Source: Bordetella sp. H567
Lineage (GTDB): Bacteria; Pseudomonadota; Gammaproteobacteria; Burkholderiales; Burkholderiaceae_B
Direction of reading: 5' to 3'
Length of the DNA: 64,000 bases
Assembly: GCF_001704295.1 (NCBI RefSeq)
Contig: NZ_CP012334.1
Span: 3,236,084-3,300,083 of the forward strand
The position numbers and the translations under genes were made by a program. Below are positions 8,529 through 18,331 of the stretch, in pieces. Each line of letters begins with the position of its first letter. The stretch's first letter is position 1. Below the pieces are notes generated by a model. It made no database searches. It saw nothing but the letters and a program-made list of their open reading frames with translations, and was not told the origin of the DNA.

Positions 8529-9509
8529 ATGAAACAAGCATTCCTGCGCCGCGGTGCCGGCGTCGTGCTCGCCTTGTCCGCCTGCCTGGCCGGTGGCGCC
8601 TCCATGGCCGCGAACTGGCCCGAGCATCCCATCACCTTCGTCGCGCCGTTCAGTCCCGGCGGCGGCATCGACCTGGCGGCGCGCCTGGTCGCCAAGTCCG
8701 TCAGCGAACAGCTGCACCAGGCCGTCATCGTGGAAAACCGGCCCGGCGCGGGCGGCGCGATTGGCGCGGCCCACGTGGCGCACAGCACGCCGGATGGCTA
8801 TACCTTCCTGGTGGGCGGCAACAGCGTGATCACCAACAGCCTGATCCGCCCCAACCAGCCGTACAAGGACGAAGAGCTGACACCGGTCGTACTGATGACC
8901 GTCACGCCCTCGGTCATCGTCACCAGCGGCGCCAACCCGGCCAACGACCTGAAGGAATTCCTGGACAACGCCAAGAAGAACCACAAGGGCCGCATCACCT
9001 TCTCCACGGCGGGCAACGGCAGCGCGCCGCAGTTCGTCGCGGAAATGCTGCGTGAAGCCACGGGGCTGGACGTCGAACCGATCACTTACAAGAGCGGCGG
9101 CGAAGGCGTCACGGCCGTGGTGGCCGGCCAGGTTGACGCGACCTCGGAAGCCAGTGTCGCCACCCTGCCCCTGATCAACGGCGGCAAGCTCAAGGGCCTG
9201 GCGATTACCGGCGACAAGCGCATGACGAGTGCGCCCAACATTCCGACCACGGCGGAACAAGGCCTGCCCACGCTGCGCATCGTGCACTGGGCCGGGCTGC
9301 TGGCGCCCACCGGCACGCCGGACGACATCCTGGACAAGATGAACGCCGCGGTCAACGCGGCGCTGAAGACGCCGGAAGTCCAGCAGGCGCTACAGCGCAG
9401 CAGCCAGGACGCCGGCGGCGGCACGCGCGCGTCGTTCGAGAAGTTCACCAAGGACGAACGCGCCCGCCTGGGACAGATCGTCAAGACAGGCCATATGCAG
9501 ACGGACTGA
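8529..9509 (+). CDS. Bug-family substrate-binding protein (copy 2), next to hutI
   Basis: 326 residues from ATG 8529. The signal peptide runs MKQAFLRRGAGVVLALSACLAGGASMAA; upstream in-frame codons are not protein-like. Bug motifs are seen in FVAPFSPGGGIDLAAR, VIVENRPGAGGAIGAAH, TPDGYTFLVGGN and the late IPTTAEQGLPTLR. It ends one base before the convergent hutI gene, so transcription from the two meets at this point. Its position beside histidine-degradation genes suggests, without proof, that the ligand is histidine, urocanate or a related imidazole. Confidence 0.92.
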   Translation: MKQAFLRRGAGVVLALSACLAGGASMAANWPEHPITFVAPFSPGGGIDLAARLVAKSVSEQLHQAVIVENRPGAGGAIGAAHVAHSTPDGYTFLVGGNSVITNSLIRPNQPYKDEELTPVVLMTVTPSVIVTSGANPANDLKEFLDNAKKNHKGRITFSTAGNGSAPQFVAEMLREATGLDVEPITYKSGGEGVTAVVAGQVDATSEASVATLPLINGGKLKGLAITGDKRMTSAPNIPTTAEQGLPTLRIVHWAGLLAPTGTPDDILDKMNAAVNAALKTPEVQQALQRSSQDAGGGTRASFEKFTKDERARLGQIVKTGHMQTD

Positions 9510-9510
9510 G

Positions 9511-10794
9511 CTACACCCCGCGCCGCAGGATGCGCGCGGGGACGTGCATGCCGTGGCTGTAGCACAGCTCGGCCAGCGCGGGCACCTGCCAGAAGACCAG
9601 GTCCGCCCACTTGCCGGGTGCCAGGCTGCCGGCCTCGTCCTGCAGGCCCAGGGCCTGCGCGGCGGCGTGGGTGACGCCGTTCAGCGCCTCGGCCGGCGTC
9701 AGGCGAAATAGCGTGCACGCCATGTTTAGCATCAGCAGCAGGGACGTGAAGGGCGAGGTGCCGGGGTTGCAGTCGGTGGCGACGGCGATGGGCACGCCGT
9801 GCCGGCGCAGCAGATCCACCGGCGGCACCCGCGTATCGCGCAGGAAATAGAAGGCACCGGGCAATAGCACCGCGACGGTACCCGCGGCCGCCATGGCGCG
9901 CGCACCCGCTTCATCCAGGTGTTCCAGGTGGTCCGCCGACAAGGCACGGTAGCGTGCGCCCAGCGCGGCCGCGCCGCACAGGTTCAGCTGTTCGGCATGC
10001 ACTTTGACCGGCAGGCCCAGCGCCGCCGCGGCGCGATAGACGCGTTCGGCCTGCGCGGCGTCGAAGCCTATGCTTTCGTGGAAGACGTCGACGGCGTCGG
10101 CCAAGCCCAGGCGCGCCGCTTCGGGCAGCACTTGCGTGCACACGAAATCGATGTAGTCGTCCGCCCGGCCGGCGTATTCCGGGGGCAGCGCGTGCGCGCC
10201 CAGGAAGGTGGTGCGCACCGTCACGGGCAGACGATGGCCCAGCGCGCGCGCCGCGCGCAGCATGGCCAGCTCCGTGTCGCGGTCCAGCCCATACCCTGAC
10301 TTGATCTCCACCGTGGTCACGCCTTCGCGCAACAGCGCGCGCAAGCGGGGCAGCGCCTGCGCGATCAACCCTTCTTCGCCAGCCTGGCGCGTCGCGCGCA
10401 CCGTCGACACGATGCCGCCGCCGGCGCGCGCGATGTCTTCATAGGACGCGCCGTTCAAGCGCATTTCGAATTCCGCGGCGCGCGTACCGGCGTACACAAG
10501 GTGGGTATGGCAATCGATCAGGCCTGGCGTGACCCAGGCGTCTTCGGCGTCGATCACGCGGCCCCGGCGCCCCTGCCCATCCGTCCACGCGGCAGCGGGT
10601 GCGTCCGCGCGCCGGCCTATCCAGGCGATGCGCCCGTCGCGCACCGCGATCGCGTCCGCGCCGTCCACCACGCCATAGGGCGCGGCCGTTCCCGGATCGA
10701 AGCTGGCAATCCTAGCGTTGACGATGAGGGCGGCGGCGCCCTGCGGTTCATTGTCCATGACAGCGCATCCCATGTCGGTACTCGGGTTTTCCAT
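9511..10794 (-). CDS. hutI: Imidazolonepropionase
   Basis: 427-residue amidohydrolase that converts 4-imidazolone-5-propanoate to N-formimino-glutamate, the third step of histidine degradation, in the cytoplasm. Metal and substrate motifs are present in order: [12 protein letters not shown] (about residue 93), [36 protein letters not shown] and ATDCNPGTS. Family members are usually about 405 residues, so translation may begin at one of the internal Met codons (MGCAV or MDNEP) rather than ATG 10794. None of the three has a strong Shine-Dalgarno sequence. It is divergent from hutC, with a dyad operator between them. Confidence 0.95.
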   Translation of the reverse strand: MENPSTDMGCAVMDNEPQGAAALIVNARIASFDPGTAAPYGVVDGADAIAVRDGRIAWIGRRADAPAAAWTDGQGRRGRVIDAEDAWVTPGLIDCHTHLVYAGTRAAEFEMRLNGASYEDIARAGGGIVSTVRATRQAGEEGLIAQALPRLRALLREGVTTVEIKSGYGLDRDTELAMLRAARALGHRLPVTVRTTFLGAHALPPEYAGRADDYIDFVCTQVLPEAARLGLADAVDVFHESIGFDAAQAERVYRAAAALGLPVKVHAEQLNLCGAAALGARYRALSADHLEHLDEAGARAMAAAGTVAVLLPGAFYFLRDTRVPPVDLLRRHGVPIAVATDCNPGTSPFTSLLLMLNMACTLFRLTPAEALNGVTHAAAQALGLQDEAGSLAPGKWADLVFWQVPALAELCYSHGMHVPARILRRGV

Positions 10795-10815
10795 AGGCGC
10801 ATCGTACTTGCCTAT

Positions 10816-10831
10816 ACTTGTATATTCAAGT
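10816..10831. promoter_or_regulatory. Putative HutC operator between hutI and hutC
   Basis: ACTTGTATATTCAAGT is a 16-base dyad with perfect 5-bp arms (ACTTG/CAAGT) and one mismatched pair in the centre. It has the CTTGTATA..CAAG look of HutC/GntR operators and lies 22 bases before hutI and 59 bases before the hutC start, so one site could control both directions. A further ACTTG half-site is at 10806-10810. Release by urocanate is known for HutC; its use here is inference. Confidence 0.6.
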
Positions 10832-10889
10832 TAGAGTTTGCCCCATGTTCCCACGTCCGCGCGCACCGCGCGGCTGCCTACAGGATGCC

Positions 10890-11657
10890 ATGCCTTCCGT
10901 TTCCCGCGAGCTCCCGCTCCCGCCCTACGCCCGTATCAAGCAGCACATCGTCGAGCAGATCGAAGCCGGCGAATGGACCGTGAATGACCAGGTCCCTTCG
11001 GAAAACCAGCTGGCCGCGCAGTTCGAGGTGTCGCGCATGACGGCGCGCCGCGCCATCCTGGAGCTGACCCAGGAAGGCATCCTGGTGCGCAGCCAGGGCC
11101 TGGGCACTTTCGTGGCAGAGCAGAAGCCCGCCCTGCCCGTGCTGGAGGTGCGCAACATCGCGGAAGAGATTGCCCAGCGCGGCCATCGCTATTCGAATCG
11201 CATCCTGCAGCTGGAGCGCGCCACCGCGCCGGAAGGCATCGCGACCGCGCTCGCCCTGTCGATCGACAAATCGGTCTACCACTCGCTGATCCTGCACCTG
11301 GACAACGAGGTGCCCGTGCAGTTGGAGGAGCGCTACGTCAATCCCCGCGTGGCGCCGGACTACATCGAACAGGACTTCAGCTCCGAAACGCCCAATGTCT
11401 ACCTGAGCCGGGTCGCGCCACTGACGGCCGTGGAGCACACCATCGAAGCGATTCTTCCCGACACGCGCGTGGCCGACTGGCTGGGGCTGAAAACCCCGCA
11501 AGCCTGCCTGCAGGTACTGCGCCGCACCTGGTCCGGCGCAGACGTCGTCACCTTTGCCCGCCTGATTCACCCCGGCGACCGCTACCGCCTGACGGGACAC
11601 GCCGTCATGTCCACGCGCCCCGCCCCCGCCAAGACTTCCGGAGACCACGCATCATGA
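10890..11657 (+). CDS. hutC: Histidine utilisation repressor, GntR family
   Basis: 255 residues from ATG 10890, which has AGGA five bases upstream. An earlier in-frame ATG at 10845 and the codons before it look non-coding and overlap the operator region. The N-terminal GntR winged helix covers about residues 8-75 ([45 protein letters not shown]). A C-terminal UTRA ligand domain follows with [18 protein letters not shown], as in HutC. HutC represses hut genes until urocanate binds. Its stop overlaps the hutU start by four bases (ATGA), so repressor and urocanase are translationally coupled. Confidence 0.93.
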   Translation: MPSVSRELPLPPYARIKQHIVEQIEAGEWTVNDQVPSENQLAAQFEVSRMTARRAILELTQEGILVRSQGLGTFVAEQKPALPVLEVRNIAEEIAQRGHRYSNRILQLERATAPEGIATALALSIDKSVYHSLILHLDNEVPVQLEERYVNPRVAPDYIEQDFSSETPNVYLSRVAPLTAVEHTIEAILPDTRVADWLGLKTPQACLQVLRRTWSGADVVTFARLIHPGDRYRLTGHAVMSTRPAPAKTSGDHAS

Positions 11658-13336
11658 ACCCAACCCAAACTTCCCGCCTGGATCCATCGCGCTCGATCCG
11701 CGCGCCACGCGGCAACGCGCTGACCTGCAAGAACTGGCTGATCGAAGCCGCCTACCGCATGATCCAGAACAACCTGGATGCGGAAGTCGCGGAACACCCG
11801 GAGCAACTCGTGGTGTACGGCGGCATCGGCCGCGCCGCGCGCGACTGGCCTTCCTACGACAAAATCCTGGAGGTGCTGCGCCGCCTGCAGCCTGACGAAA
11901 CCCTGCTGATCCAGTCCGGCAAGCCGGTGGGCGTGTTCAAGACGCATGCGGATGCGCCGCGGGTGCTGCTGGCCAACTCGAACCTGGTGCCGCACTGGGC
12001 CACCTGGGAGCACTTCCACGAGCTGGACCGCAAGGGCCTGATGATGTACGGCCAGATGACCGCGGGCAGCTGGATCTACATCGGCTCGCAGGGCATCGTA
12101 CAGGGCACCTACGAGACTTTCTACGCCATCGCCGACCGCCATTTCGGCGGCGACCCCAAGGGACGCTGGATCCTGACCGCCGGCCTGGGCGGCATGGGAG
12201 GCGCGCAGCCGCTGGCCGCGACCATGGCCGGCTTCAGCATGATCGCCGTCGAATGCGACGAATCGCGCATCGATTTCCGCCTGCGCACGCGCTACATCGA
12301 CGTCAAGGCGAAGTCGCTGGACGAAGCGCTGGCCCTGCTGGAAGACGCGAAAAAACAGGGGCGCGCGGTGTCCATCGGCTTGCTGGGCAACGCCGCGGAC
12401 GTGCTGCCCGAAATGGTCAAGCGCGGCATCACGCCGGACTGCGTCACCGACCAGACCTCCGCGCACGATCCCCTGAACGGCTACCTGCCGCAAGGCTGGA
12501 CCATGGATGAATGGCGCGCGCGCCGCACGTCCGAGCCCGATGCCGTGGTGCGCGCCGCCAAGCAGTCCATGGCTGGCCACGTGCGTGCCATGCTGGCCTT
12601 GCAGGCGCGCGGCGCCGCGACGCTGGACTACGGCAACAACATCCGCCAGATGGCTTTGGAAATGGGCGTCGACAACGCCTTCGATTTCCCCGGCTTCGTA
12701 CCGGCCTACATCCGCCCGCTGTTCTGCGAGGGCATCGGGCCTTTCCGCTGGGTGGCGCTGTCGGGCGATCCGGAAGACATCTACAAGACCGATGCCAAGG
12801 TCAAGGAACTGATCCCGCACGACAAGCACCTGCACAACTGGCTGGACATGGCGCGCGAGCGCATCGCCTTCCAGGGCCTGCCGGCGCGCATTTGCTGGGT
12901 GGGCGTGCGCGACCGCGCGCGACTGGGCCTTGCCTTCAACGAAATGGTGCGCACCGGCGAACTGAGCGCACCCATCGTCATCGGCCGCGACCACCTGGAT
13001 TCCGGCTCGGTAGCCAGCCCCAACCGGGAAACCGAATCCATGCGCGATGGCTCGGACGCCGTCTCGGATTGGCCGCTGCTGAACGCCTTGCTGAACACCG
13101 CGGGCGGCGCGACCTGGGTATCACTGCATCACGGCGGCGGCGTCGGCATGGGATTCTCGCAACATGCGGGCGTGGTCATCGTCTGCGACGGCACCGAAGA
13201 GGCCGCGCGGCGCATTGGCCGCGTCCTGCACAACGACCCGGCCACGGGTGTCATGCGGCACGCCGACGCGGGCTATGACGAAGCCATCGCCTGCGCCCGC
13301 GACGCCGGACTGGACCTGCCCATGCTGGGCCGCTGA
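11654..13336 (+). CDS. hutU: Urocanate hydratase
   Basis: 560-residue cytoplasmic enzyme that converts urocanate to imidazolonepropionate using a tightly bound NAD+. It is full length for the family. Hallmarks include [18 protein letters not shown] at the N-terminus, the NAD-binding [16 protein letters not shown], the [14 protein letters not shown] loop, [20 protein letters not shown] around the active site, and [18 protein letters not shown]. It is coupled to hutC by a four-base overlap. Histidine ammonia-lyase (hutH) and the final formiminoglutamate hydrolase are not in the window, so a complete pathway needs genes elsewhere. Alternatively this cluster serves imported urocanate. Confidence 0.97.
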   Translation: MNPTQTSRLDPSRSIRAPRGNALTCKNWLIEAAYRMIQNNLDAEVAEHPEQLVVYGGIGRAARDWPSYDKILEVLRRLQPDETLLIQSGKPVGVFKTHADAPRVLLANSNLVPHWATWEHFHELDRKGLMMYGQMTAGSWIYIGSQGIVQGTYETFYAIADRHFGGDPKGRWILTAGLGGMGGAQPLAATMAGFSMIAVECDESRIDFRLRTRYIDVKAKSLDEALALLEDAKKQGRAVSIGLLGNAADVLPEMVKRGITPDCVTDQTSAHDPLNGYLPQGWTMDEWRARRTSEPDAVVRAAKQSMAGHVRAMLALQARGAATLDYGNNIRQMALEMGVDNAFDFPGFVPAYIRPLFCEGIGPFRWVALSGDPEDIYKTDAKVKELIPHDKHLHNWLDMARERIAFQGLPARICWVGVRDRARLGLAFNEMVRTGELSAPIVIGRDHLDSGSVASPNRETESMRDGSDAVSDWPLLNALLNTAGGATWVSLHHGGGVGMGFSQHAGVVIVCDGTEEAARRIGRVLHNDPATGVMRHADAGYDEAIACARDAGLDLPMLGR

Positions 13337-13481
13337 CCGCACGATGGTGGCCGACTAAAAGGCGCGGCCGTATCCGGGATCCGGCGCAATAGCCGGCCCG
13401 CGCGGCGGCGCCCAAGCATACACACCGCTTCCATGCGGAGCGGCATTACGCAGCCGTAGCCATATATACAAGGGGAATACC

Positions 13482-14474
13482 ATGAAATTGTCTTTCCACC
13501 TGCGCCTGGCGGCCGCCGCCGCCAGCGCCTTCATCGCGGCCGCGTCCGCGCCGGTGCACGCGGCCGACGGGGCCTATCCGTCCAAGCCCGTGACCGTCAT
13601 CGTGCCTTTCGGCGCCGGCGGGGTGGCCGACGCGATCCCGCGCATCGTCGGGCAGAAGCTGAACGAAATGTGGGGCGTGCCGGTCATCATCGAGAATCGT
13701 CCGGGCGCATCCGGCAACCTGGGCATGGCACAGGTTGCGCGGGCCGCGCCCGACGGCTACACGCTGGGCCTGGCGCCGGCCGGCAACCTGACCGTCAATC
13801 CCCTGCTCTATACCAACCTGAATTTCGATACCGCGCACGCCTTCGCCCCCATCACCCTGCTGGCGACGTCGCCCAACATCCTGGTGGTGAACCCGGCCTT
13901 GCCTGCCAAGGATTTCAAGTCCTTCATCGAATACGCCAAGAGCAAGCCGGGCAAATTGAATTTCGCATCGCCGGGCGCGGGCAGCGGCGCGCACCTGGCC
14001 GGCGAACTGCTGAACCAGTCGGCCGACATCAGCGCCATGCACATTCCGTACAACGGCATGGCGCCGGCGGTCACCGACGTCGTGGCCGGCAACGTGGACA
14101 TGATGTTCGCCGGCGTGTCCAGCGTGCTGCCCTTCATCCGCGGCGGCAAGCTGCGCGCGCTGGCCATCGCCGGACCGCACCGCCTGCAGCAACTGCCCGA
14201 CGTGCCCACGGTGGCCGAAAGCGGCTACCCCGGCTTCGACGTGACGTCGTGGTACGGCCTGGTGGCCCCCGCGAGCACGCCGCCCGCTGTCCTGGACAAA
14301 CTGCAGCGCGACATCGCCACGGTGCTGAAGGATCCCACCGTGCGCCAGAAATTCGAAGACCAGGGCGTGGAGCCCGCCAGCACCACCACGCAAGAATTCG
14401 CCGCCATGATTCAGAACGAGTCGCGCAAATGGGCCGACATCGTCAAGAAGGCCGGCATCAAGCCTATTCAATGA
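13482..14474 (+). CDS. Bug-family substrate-binding protein (copy 3), in the hut cluster
   Basis: 330-residue periplasmic receptor with signal peptide MKLSFHLRLAAAAASAFIAA and cleavage after VHAA. Bug features are VTVIVPFGAGGVADAIPR, VIIENRPGASGNLGMAQ, APDGYTLGLAP and VPTVAESGYPGFDV. It begins 145 bases after hutU and ends 13 bases before the ornithine cyclodeaminase-like gene, so it probably belongs to the same transcription unit. AGGGG precedes the start. Genetic linkage to urocanase and an amino-acid-type enzyme suggests an imidazole or amino-acid ligand, but this is context only. Confidence 0.92.
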   Translation: MKLSFHLRLAAAAASAFIAAASAPVHAADGAYPSKPVTVIVPFGAGGVADAIPRIVGQKLNEMWGVPVIIENRPGASGNLGMAQVARAAPDGYTLGLAPAGNLTVNPLLYTNLNFDTAHAFAPITLLATSPNILVVNPALPAKDFKSFIEYAKSKPGKLNFASPGAGSGAHLAGELLNQSADISAMHIPYNGMAPAVTDVVAGNVDMMFAGVSSVLPFIRGGKLRALAIAGPHRLQQLPDVPTVAESGYPGFDVTSWYGLVAPASTPPAVLDKLQRDIATVLKDPTVRQKFEDQGVEPASTTTQEFAAMIQNESRKWADIVKKAGIKPIQ

Positions 14475-14487
14475 GACCGGAGACATC

Positions 14488-15492
14488 ATGCAGTCCATCG
14501 ACATTACCTATCTGAACGGGCCCGACGTGAAGGCCTTGGACATCACCGATGCGGAGATCCTGGCCGCGGTGGAAGGCGCGCTGCGCGCCCAGGGCCAGGG
14601 CAAGACCGTGATCGAGCCGCGCGTGCACCTGATTCCGGAATCCTCGGACAAGGGCCATTTCAACGTGCTGCGCGGCTATATCGAACCGCTGCACGTGGCG
14701 GGCGTAAAGGTCGTCAGCGACTTCGTCGACAACTACAAGGTCGGCCTGCCGTCGGAAATGGCGCTGCTGAACCTGTTCGATCCGGTCACGGGCAAGCCGC
14801 TGGCCATCGTCGACGCAACCGCCATCACCGACATGCGCACGGGCGCCGTTACCGCGCTGGGCGCCAAGCACCTGGCGCGCCGGGGCAGCAAGATCCTGGG
14901 CCATATCGGCGCGCGGGGCACGTCCTATTGGAACGTGCGGCTGCTGGACAGCATCTTCGACTTCGACGAAATCCGCGTCCATTCGCGCCGGCCGGAAAGC
15001 CGCCAGGCCTTCAGCGATCGGCTGTCGCGCGACCTGGGCAAGCCGGTCAAGGTGGTGGAAGACTGGGAATCCTGCGTGCGCGGCGCCGACATCGTCGTCG
15101 AGGCCTCGCGCCTGCCCGAGCCCACCCCGCTGCTGAAGACGGAATGGATCAAGCCGGGCGCGCTGGTCATGCCCTACGGCACCATGAGCGCCGTCGAGCT
15201 GTCGCTGACGGACATCATGAGCAAGGTGGTGGTGGACGACTGGGGCCAATGCCGCAAGGGCCTGCCTTTCGGCGCACTGCGCGCCCACGTGGACAGCGAC
15301 CGCATCACCCAGGAAAACCTGCATGCGGAGCTCGGCCAGATCGTCGCCGGGCTGAAGCCGGGTCGCGAACGCGAGGACGAGACCATCCTGTTCTGGCATC
15401 GCGGCCTGTCCACCACCGACATCGCCCTGGGCCAGGCCATGCTGGACAAGGCGCGCCGCCTGGGCATCGGGCAGACCCTGAAGTTCGCATGA
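14488..15492 (+). CDS. Ornithine cyclodeaminase / mu-crystallin family protein
   Basis: 334-residue NAD(P)-dependent protein of the OCD/mu-crystallin fold. Typical pieces are KVVSDFVDNYKVGLPSEMALL in the substrate region, VDATAITDMRTGAVTALGAKHLAR before the Rossmann fold, the nucleotide-binding GHIGARGTSYWN, and FDEIRVHSRRPESRQ at the end of beta-2. The glycine motif (GARGTS) departs from the usual GAG.Q. Family members include cyclodeaminases, imine reductases and dehydrogenases, so the reaction is open. In this operon it sits between a Bug receptor and a PhnD-like gene, and its stop overlaps the next start by four bases. Confidence 0.85.
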   Translation: MQSIDITYLNGPDVKALDITDAEILAAVEGALRAQGQGKTVIEPRVHLIPESSDKGHFNVLRGYIEPLHVAGVKVVSDFVDNYKVGLPSEMALLNLFDPVTGKPLAIVDATAITDMRTGAVTALGAKHLARRGSKILGHIGARGTSYWNVRLLDSIFDFDEIRVHSRRPESRQAFSDRLSRDLGKPVKVVEDWESCVRGADIVVEASRLPEPTPLLKTEWIKPGALVMPYGTMSAVELSLTDIMSKVVVDDWGQCRKGLPFGALRAHVDSDRITQENLHAELGQIVAGLKPGREREDETILFWHRGLSTTDIALGQAMLDKARRLGIGQTLKFA

Positions 15493-16319
15493 CCGCCATG
15501 CCGGCCGCGTCGCTGATCACGTCCACCCGGATGTACGACGCCGCGCCGGCGGCGCGTGCCGCCTGGCAGGCGCTGCTGCGCGAAGCGCATCGGCGTGCGG
15601 GGTTGCGGGTGGACTTCATCGAACACGGCTGGCCCATGCCTATCGGCGAACTATGGACCCGGCCGGGCCTGTGCGGCGCCTTCATGTGCGGCTGGCCCTA
15701 CGCGCGTGCCCGGCGCGACGGCCATGCCTACACCCCCGTCGCGGCCGTCGTGCCGGATTGGCCCTCCTATGGCGGGCAGGCACGCTATCGCAGCGAATTC
15801 CTGGCGCGGGCGGATTCGGGGTGGACGCGGCTGGAAGACGGGCTGGGCAACCGCTACGGCTGGATGGTGCGCGATTCCCAATCGGGATGGAACGCGCCGC
15901 GGCGGATGCTGGCGCCCTACGCGCGTCGGCGCGGCGGACGGCTTTTCCTGGAAAGCAAAGGCCCCTACGGCAATCCGCGCGGGCTGCTGCGGGCATTGCG
16001 CGACAGGGAAATCGACCTGACCGCGGTGGACGGCTGGTATCTGGACCTGCTGCGCGCGCATGATCCCGTTGCCCTGGACGGCATACACACCGTGGCCTGG
16101 ACGGCATGGACGCCCAATCCGCTGCTGGTCAGCGGCCCCGATGTCGATGCCGGGGTATCGGCGCGACTCTCGCAGGCGCTGCTGGCCATGCACCAGGATG
16201 CGGCGGCGTGCGAGCTGTTGCGCCGCGCGCATGTCGCGCGTTTCCTTCCCGTGGATCCGCGCGACTACGATGCGTTGCTGGACGACGGCGACGCCGCAGA
16301 CTATCCGGATATCGCTTAG
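15489..16319 (+). CDS. PhnD-like phosphate/phosphonate-type substrate-binding protein
   Basis: 276 residues from ATG 15489, overlapping the previous stop (ATGA). Codons upstream in the same frame are not protein-like. It resembles the type 2 periplasmic-binding fold of PhnD-like proteins: LITSTRMYDAAPAARAAWQAL at the start, LCGAFMCGWPY, LFLESKGPYGNPRG, and the hinge-region ITAVDGWYLDLL-like stretch LTAVDGWYLDLL with a final AHVARFLPVDPRDYDALL helix. No signal peptide is obvious, so it may act in the cytoplasm as a ligand-binding or enzyme-like protein. It ends the hut-linked operon. Confidence 0.75.
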   Translation: MTAMPAASLITSTRMYDAAPAARAAWQALLREAHRRAGLRVDFIEHGWPMPIGELWTRPGLCGAFMCGWPYARARRDGHAYTPVAAVVPDWPSYGGQARYRSEFLARADSGWTRLEDGLGNRYGWMVRDSQSGWNAPRRMLAPYARRRGGRLFLESKGPYGNPRGLLRALRDREIDLTAVDGWYLDLLRAHDPVALDGIHTVAWTAWTPNPLLVSGPDVDAGVSARLSQALLAMHQDAAACELLRRAHVARFLPVDPRDYDALLDDGDAADYPDIA

Positions 16320-16426
16320 CGGCGGCCGATGTCGCCGCGAATGCAGGCGCGATGTGGTCGCCAAAGGAAGCGCGATGTCCCCGCGAACGCAGCCACGATC
16401 TCACCGCGATTTGCAGCCACAGGATG

Positions 16427-16452
16427 AAAAAAGCGGCCGCCGGGCGGCCGCT
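16427..16452 (-). terminator. Minus-strand terminator for the 25-residue membrane protein gene
   Basis: AGCGGCCGCC and GGCGGCCGCT form a perfect inverted repeat with a single central base. Read on the minus strand it is followed by six T (A tract at 16427-16432). It lies about 85 bases after the small gene's stop codon. Confidence 0.7.
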
Positions 16453-16536
16453 AGCCTTTGCGTAAGGGTCGAAGCATCATCTCGTTTTACCGAACGGATC
16501 GCCGGCTTGCGCTTCCACCCCCGTTCGCAACGTCCG

Positions 16537-16614
16537 CTAAATAACGTGGAACAACCACAACAGGATAATGATCGGGATGGGGATTCCCAACAGCCATAGC
16601 AGGATGCCTCGCAT
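16537..16614 (-). CDS. 25-residue single-span membrane protein
   Basis: ATG at 16614 to TAG at 16537-16539 encodes a 25-residue peptide, MRGILLWLLGIP followed by IPIIILLWLFHVI. It is almost entirely one transmembrane segment with a positive N-terminus and a Pro pair in the middle. The upstream sequence AAAGGAGAGCGCC is a near-perfect Shine-Dalgarno at ideal spacing, and a T-run terminator follows at 16427-16452, so this looks like a self-contained transcription unit. Peptides of this GILLWL.GIPIPIIILLWLF type recur in proteobacterial genomes as unannotated hypotheticals. Function unknown; a longer in-frame reading from 16734 has no support. Confidence 0.75.
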   Translation of the reverse strand: MRGILLWLLGIPIPIIILLWLFHVI

Positions 16615-16748
16615 GGCGCTCTCCTTTCTCGATTGCCCGCTACGTATGGCGAGCTTCGGCTGCCAGGGAGCAAACCCCGTGCCCACTGTCGGGCAGGCCG
16701 GTCTCGCCGGCGGCAACGACCGGGCGGTCTTCAACCAGGGGTATCTAC

Positions 16749-17438
16749 ATGGCCGGACAGAAAACCGTTCTTATCGTGGGCGCCTCGCGCGGCCTGGGGC
16801 TGGCGCTGGCCCAGGAATACTGCGACAAGGACTGGCACGTCATCGCCACGGTGCGCAGCCAGTCCGCCCAGTTGGAAGCCCTGCGCGAGCGCAATCCCTG
16901 CTCGCTGGAGATCCATCCCGTCGACATCGTCGACGTCCAGTCGGTGCGCGATCTGCGTGCCCGCCTGGACGGCCGCAGGCTGGACACCCTGTTCGTCAAC
17001 GCCGGCATCTGCAAGGCCAACGAGCTGACGCCGCTGCAGGTGGACGAACAAGACTTCATCGATATGATGCTGACAAACGCGCTAAGCCCCATGCGCGTGA
17101 TCGAGCTCTTTGCCGACACGGTGGCGTCCGATGGCGTCATCGCCGTCATGTCTTCCGACCTGGGCAGCATCACCTGGAACCAGGGCTGGTGGGAACTGTA
17201 TAGCGCCAGCAAGGCGGCGCTGAACATGTTGATGAAGGCCTACGCAGCGCGGCACCCGGCGAACACGCGCGCGCTGCTGCTGGTCGCGCCGGGCTGGGTA
17301 CGCACCGATATGGGCGGCCAGAATGCCGAGCTGGACGTATCGGAAAGTATTCCGCTGGTGGTGGATATGGTGCAGCGGCACGCGGGCAAGCCAGGGCTGC
17401 GCTTCACCAATCGCCATGGTGAAACGCTGCCCTGGTAA
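16749..17438 (+). CDS. SDR-family NAD(P)-dependent oxidoreductase
   Basis: 229-residue short-chain dehydrogenase. The cofactor motif GASRGLGLA is at residues 11-19, NAGI at about 84-87, and the catalytic Y151-x3-K155 in YSASKAALN, with Ser136/Ser140 in the preceding MSSDLGS. No substrate specificity is evident. CAGGGG lies upstream of the start. It ends 11 bases before the stop of the convergent deacetylase-like gene. Confidence 0.88.
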   Translation: MAGQKTVLIVGASRGLGLALAQEYCDKDWHVIATVRSQSAQLEALRERNPCSLEIHPVDIVDVQSVRDLRARLDGRRLDTLFVNAGICKANELTPLQVDEQDFIDMMLTNALSPMRVIELFADTVASDGVIAVMSSDLGSITWNQGWWELYSASKAALNMLMKAYAARHPANTRALLLVAPGWVRTDMGGQNAELDVSESIPLVVDMVQRHAGKPGLRFTNRHGETLPW

Positions 17439-17449
17439 GGCCCGCGACG

Positions 17450-18331
17450 CTACAGCGGCCGGATCGCCAGATCGCCGCGATACACCGTCTTCGATAAGGT
17501 CTCGGCGTGGGCGCGGTGGGGGTCGGGCTCCGGCGCCAGGTTCAACGATAGCGTGTGTTCGGCCAGCTGCTGGCAGGTCATGAAACGCACGCCGCCCAGC
17601 TGCTTGATCTCCGCCAGCACCGTGTCCAGCACGGCGATGCGCGCGGCCCGCGTCGAACCGAAGTCGCCGCGCAGGTTCAGGGTGATGGGGATCAGCGTAC
17701 CTTCCGCGTGCATGGCCGCGATCTCGTCGCGCCAGATCGCCAGCAGGCGTGCATGCGTATGCCGGGCCGAGTAAATCGGCGCATCGTCCAGGGCGAAGGT
17801 GGACGGCAGCTCCACCACTTTCTTGCCGCCCGACAGGCCGAACACATAGGGATGATCGGCGTCCTGGAAGCTGGCGTCGTAGATGAAGCCCAAGTCCGCC
17901 AGGTGATCCAGCGTCCGGGACGACAGCTCGCCCCCCGGCGCGCGGAACCCCAGGGGCGCCACGCCCGCGACGTCGGCAAGGATATCCCGGGCGGTCTTGA
18001 GTACCTGCGGCTCCTGCTCACCCAGCGTCGCGAAGTTCTCCAGGTCCACGCCGCGGGCGCCGATCTCGTGGCCATTCGCGACCAGTTCGCGGATCAGCCC
18101 GGGATGGCGCCGGGCGTCGGTGCCCGGCACAAAGAACGTCGCCGGCACATCGTGCTTCTTGAACAGGTCGATCAGGCGCGGAAAGCCGGCGCGCACCGCA
18201 TAGCGGCCATACGAATAGCGGCCGAACATGCGCTCGGTCGGCACTTCCTTCAGGTCGAAGGATTCGGCGTCGAAGTTCACGGTCAGCAAGACCACCGCGC
18301 GCGCGCCATCGGGCCAGGTATACGTGGTCAT
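17450..18331 (-). CDS. NodB-fold polysaccharide deacetylase-like protein lacking the His metal ligands
   Basis: 293-residue cytoplasmic protein of the polysaccharide deacetylase (PuuE/NodB) superfamily: VVLLTVNFDAESF for motif 1, PATFFVPG, LGFRAPGGELS for motif 3. The second metal motif, H-x3-H in active members and HGYLH in the neighbour at 18328, is replaced by RGVDL at residues 93-97. Two metal-binding His residues are therefore missing. It may be catalytically altered or act as a partner subunit. Its start overlaps the stop of the upstream paralogue by four bases, so the two are translated together, probably in equal amounts. Confidence 0.85.
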   Translation of the reverse strand: MTTYTWPDGARAVVLLTVNFDAESFDLKEVPTERMFGRYSYGRYAVRAGFPRLIDLFKKHDVPATFFVPGTDARRHPGLIRELVANGHEIGARGVDLENFATLGEQEPQVLKTARDILADVAGVAPLGFRAPGGELSSRTLDHLADLGFIYDASFQDADHPYVFGLSGGKKVVELPSTFALDDAPIYSARHTHARLLAIWRDEIAAMHAEGTLIPITLNLRGDFGSTRAARIAVLDTVLAEIKQLGGVRFMTCQQLAEHTLSLNLAPEPDPHRAHAETLSKTVYRGDLAIRPL

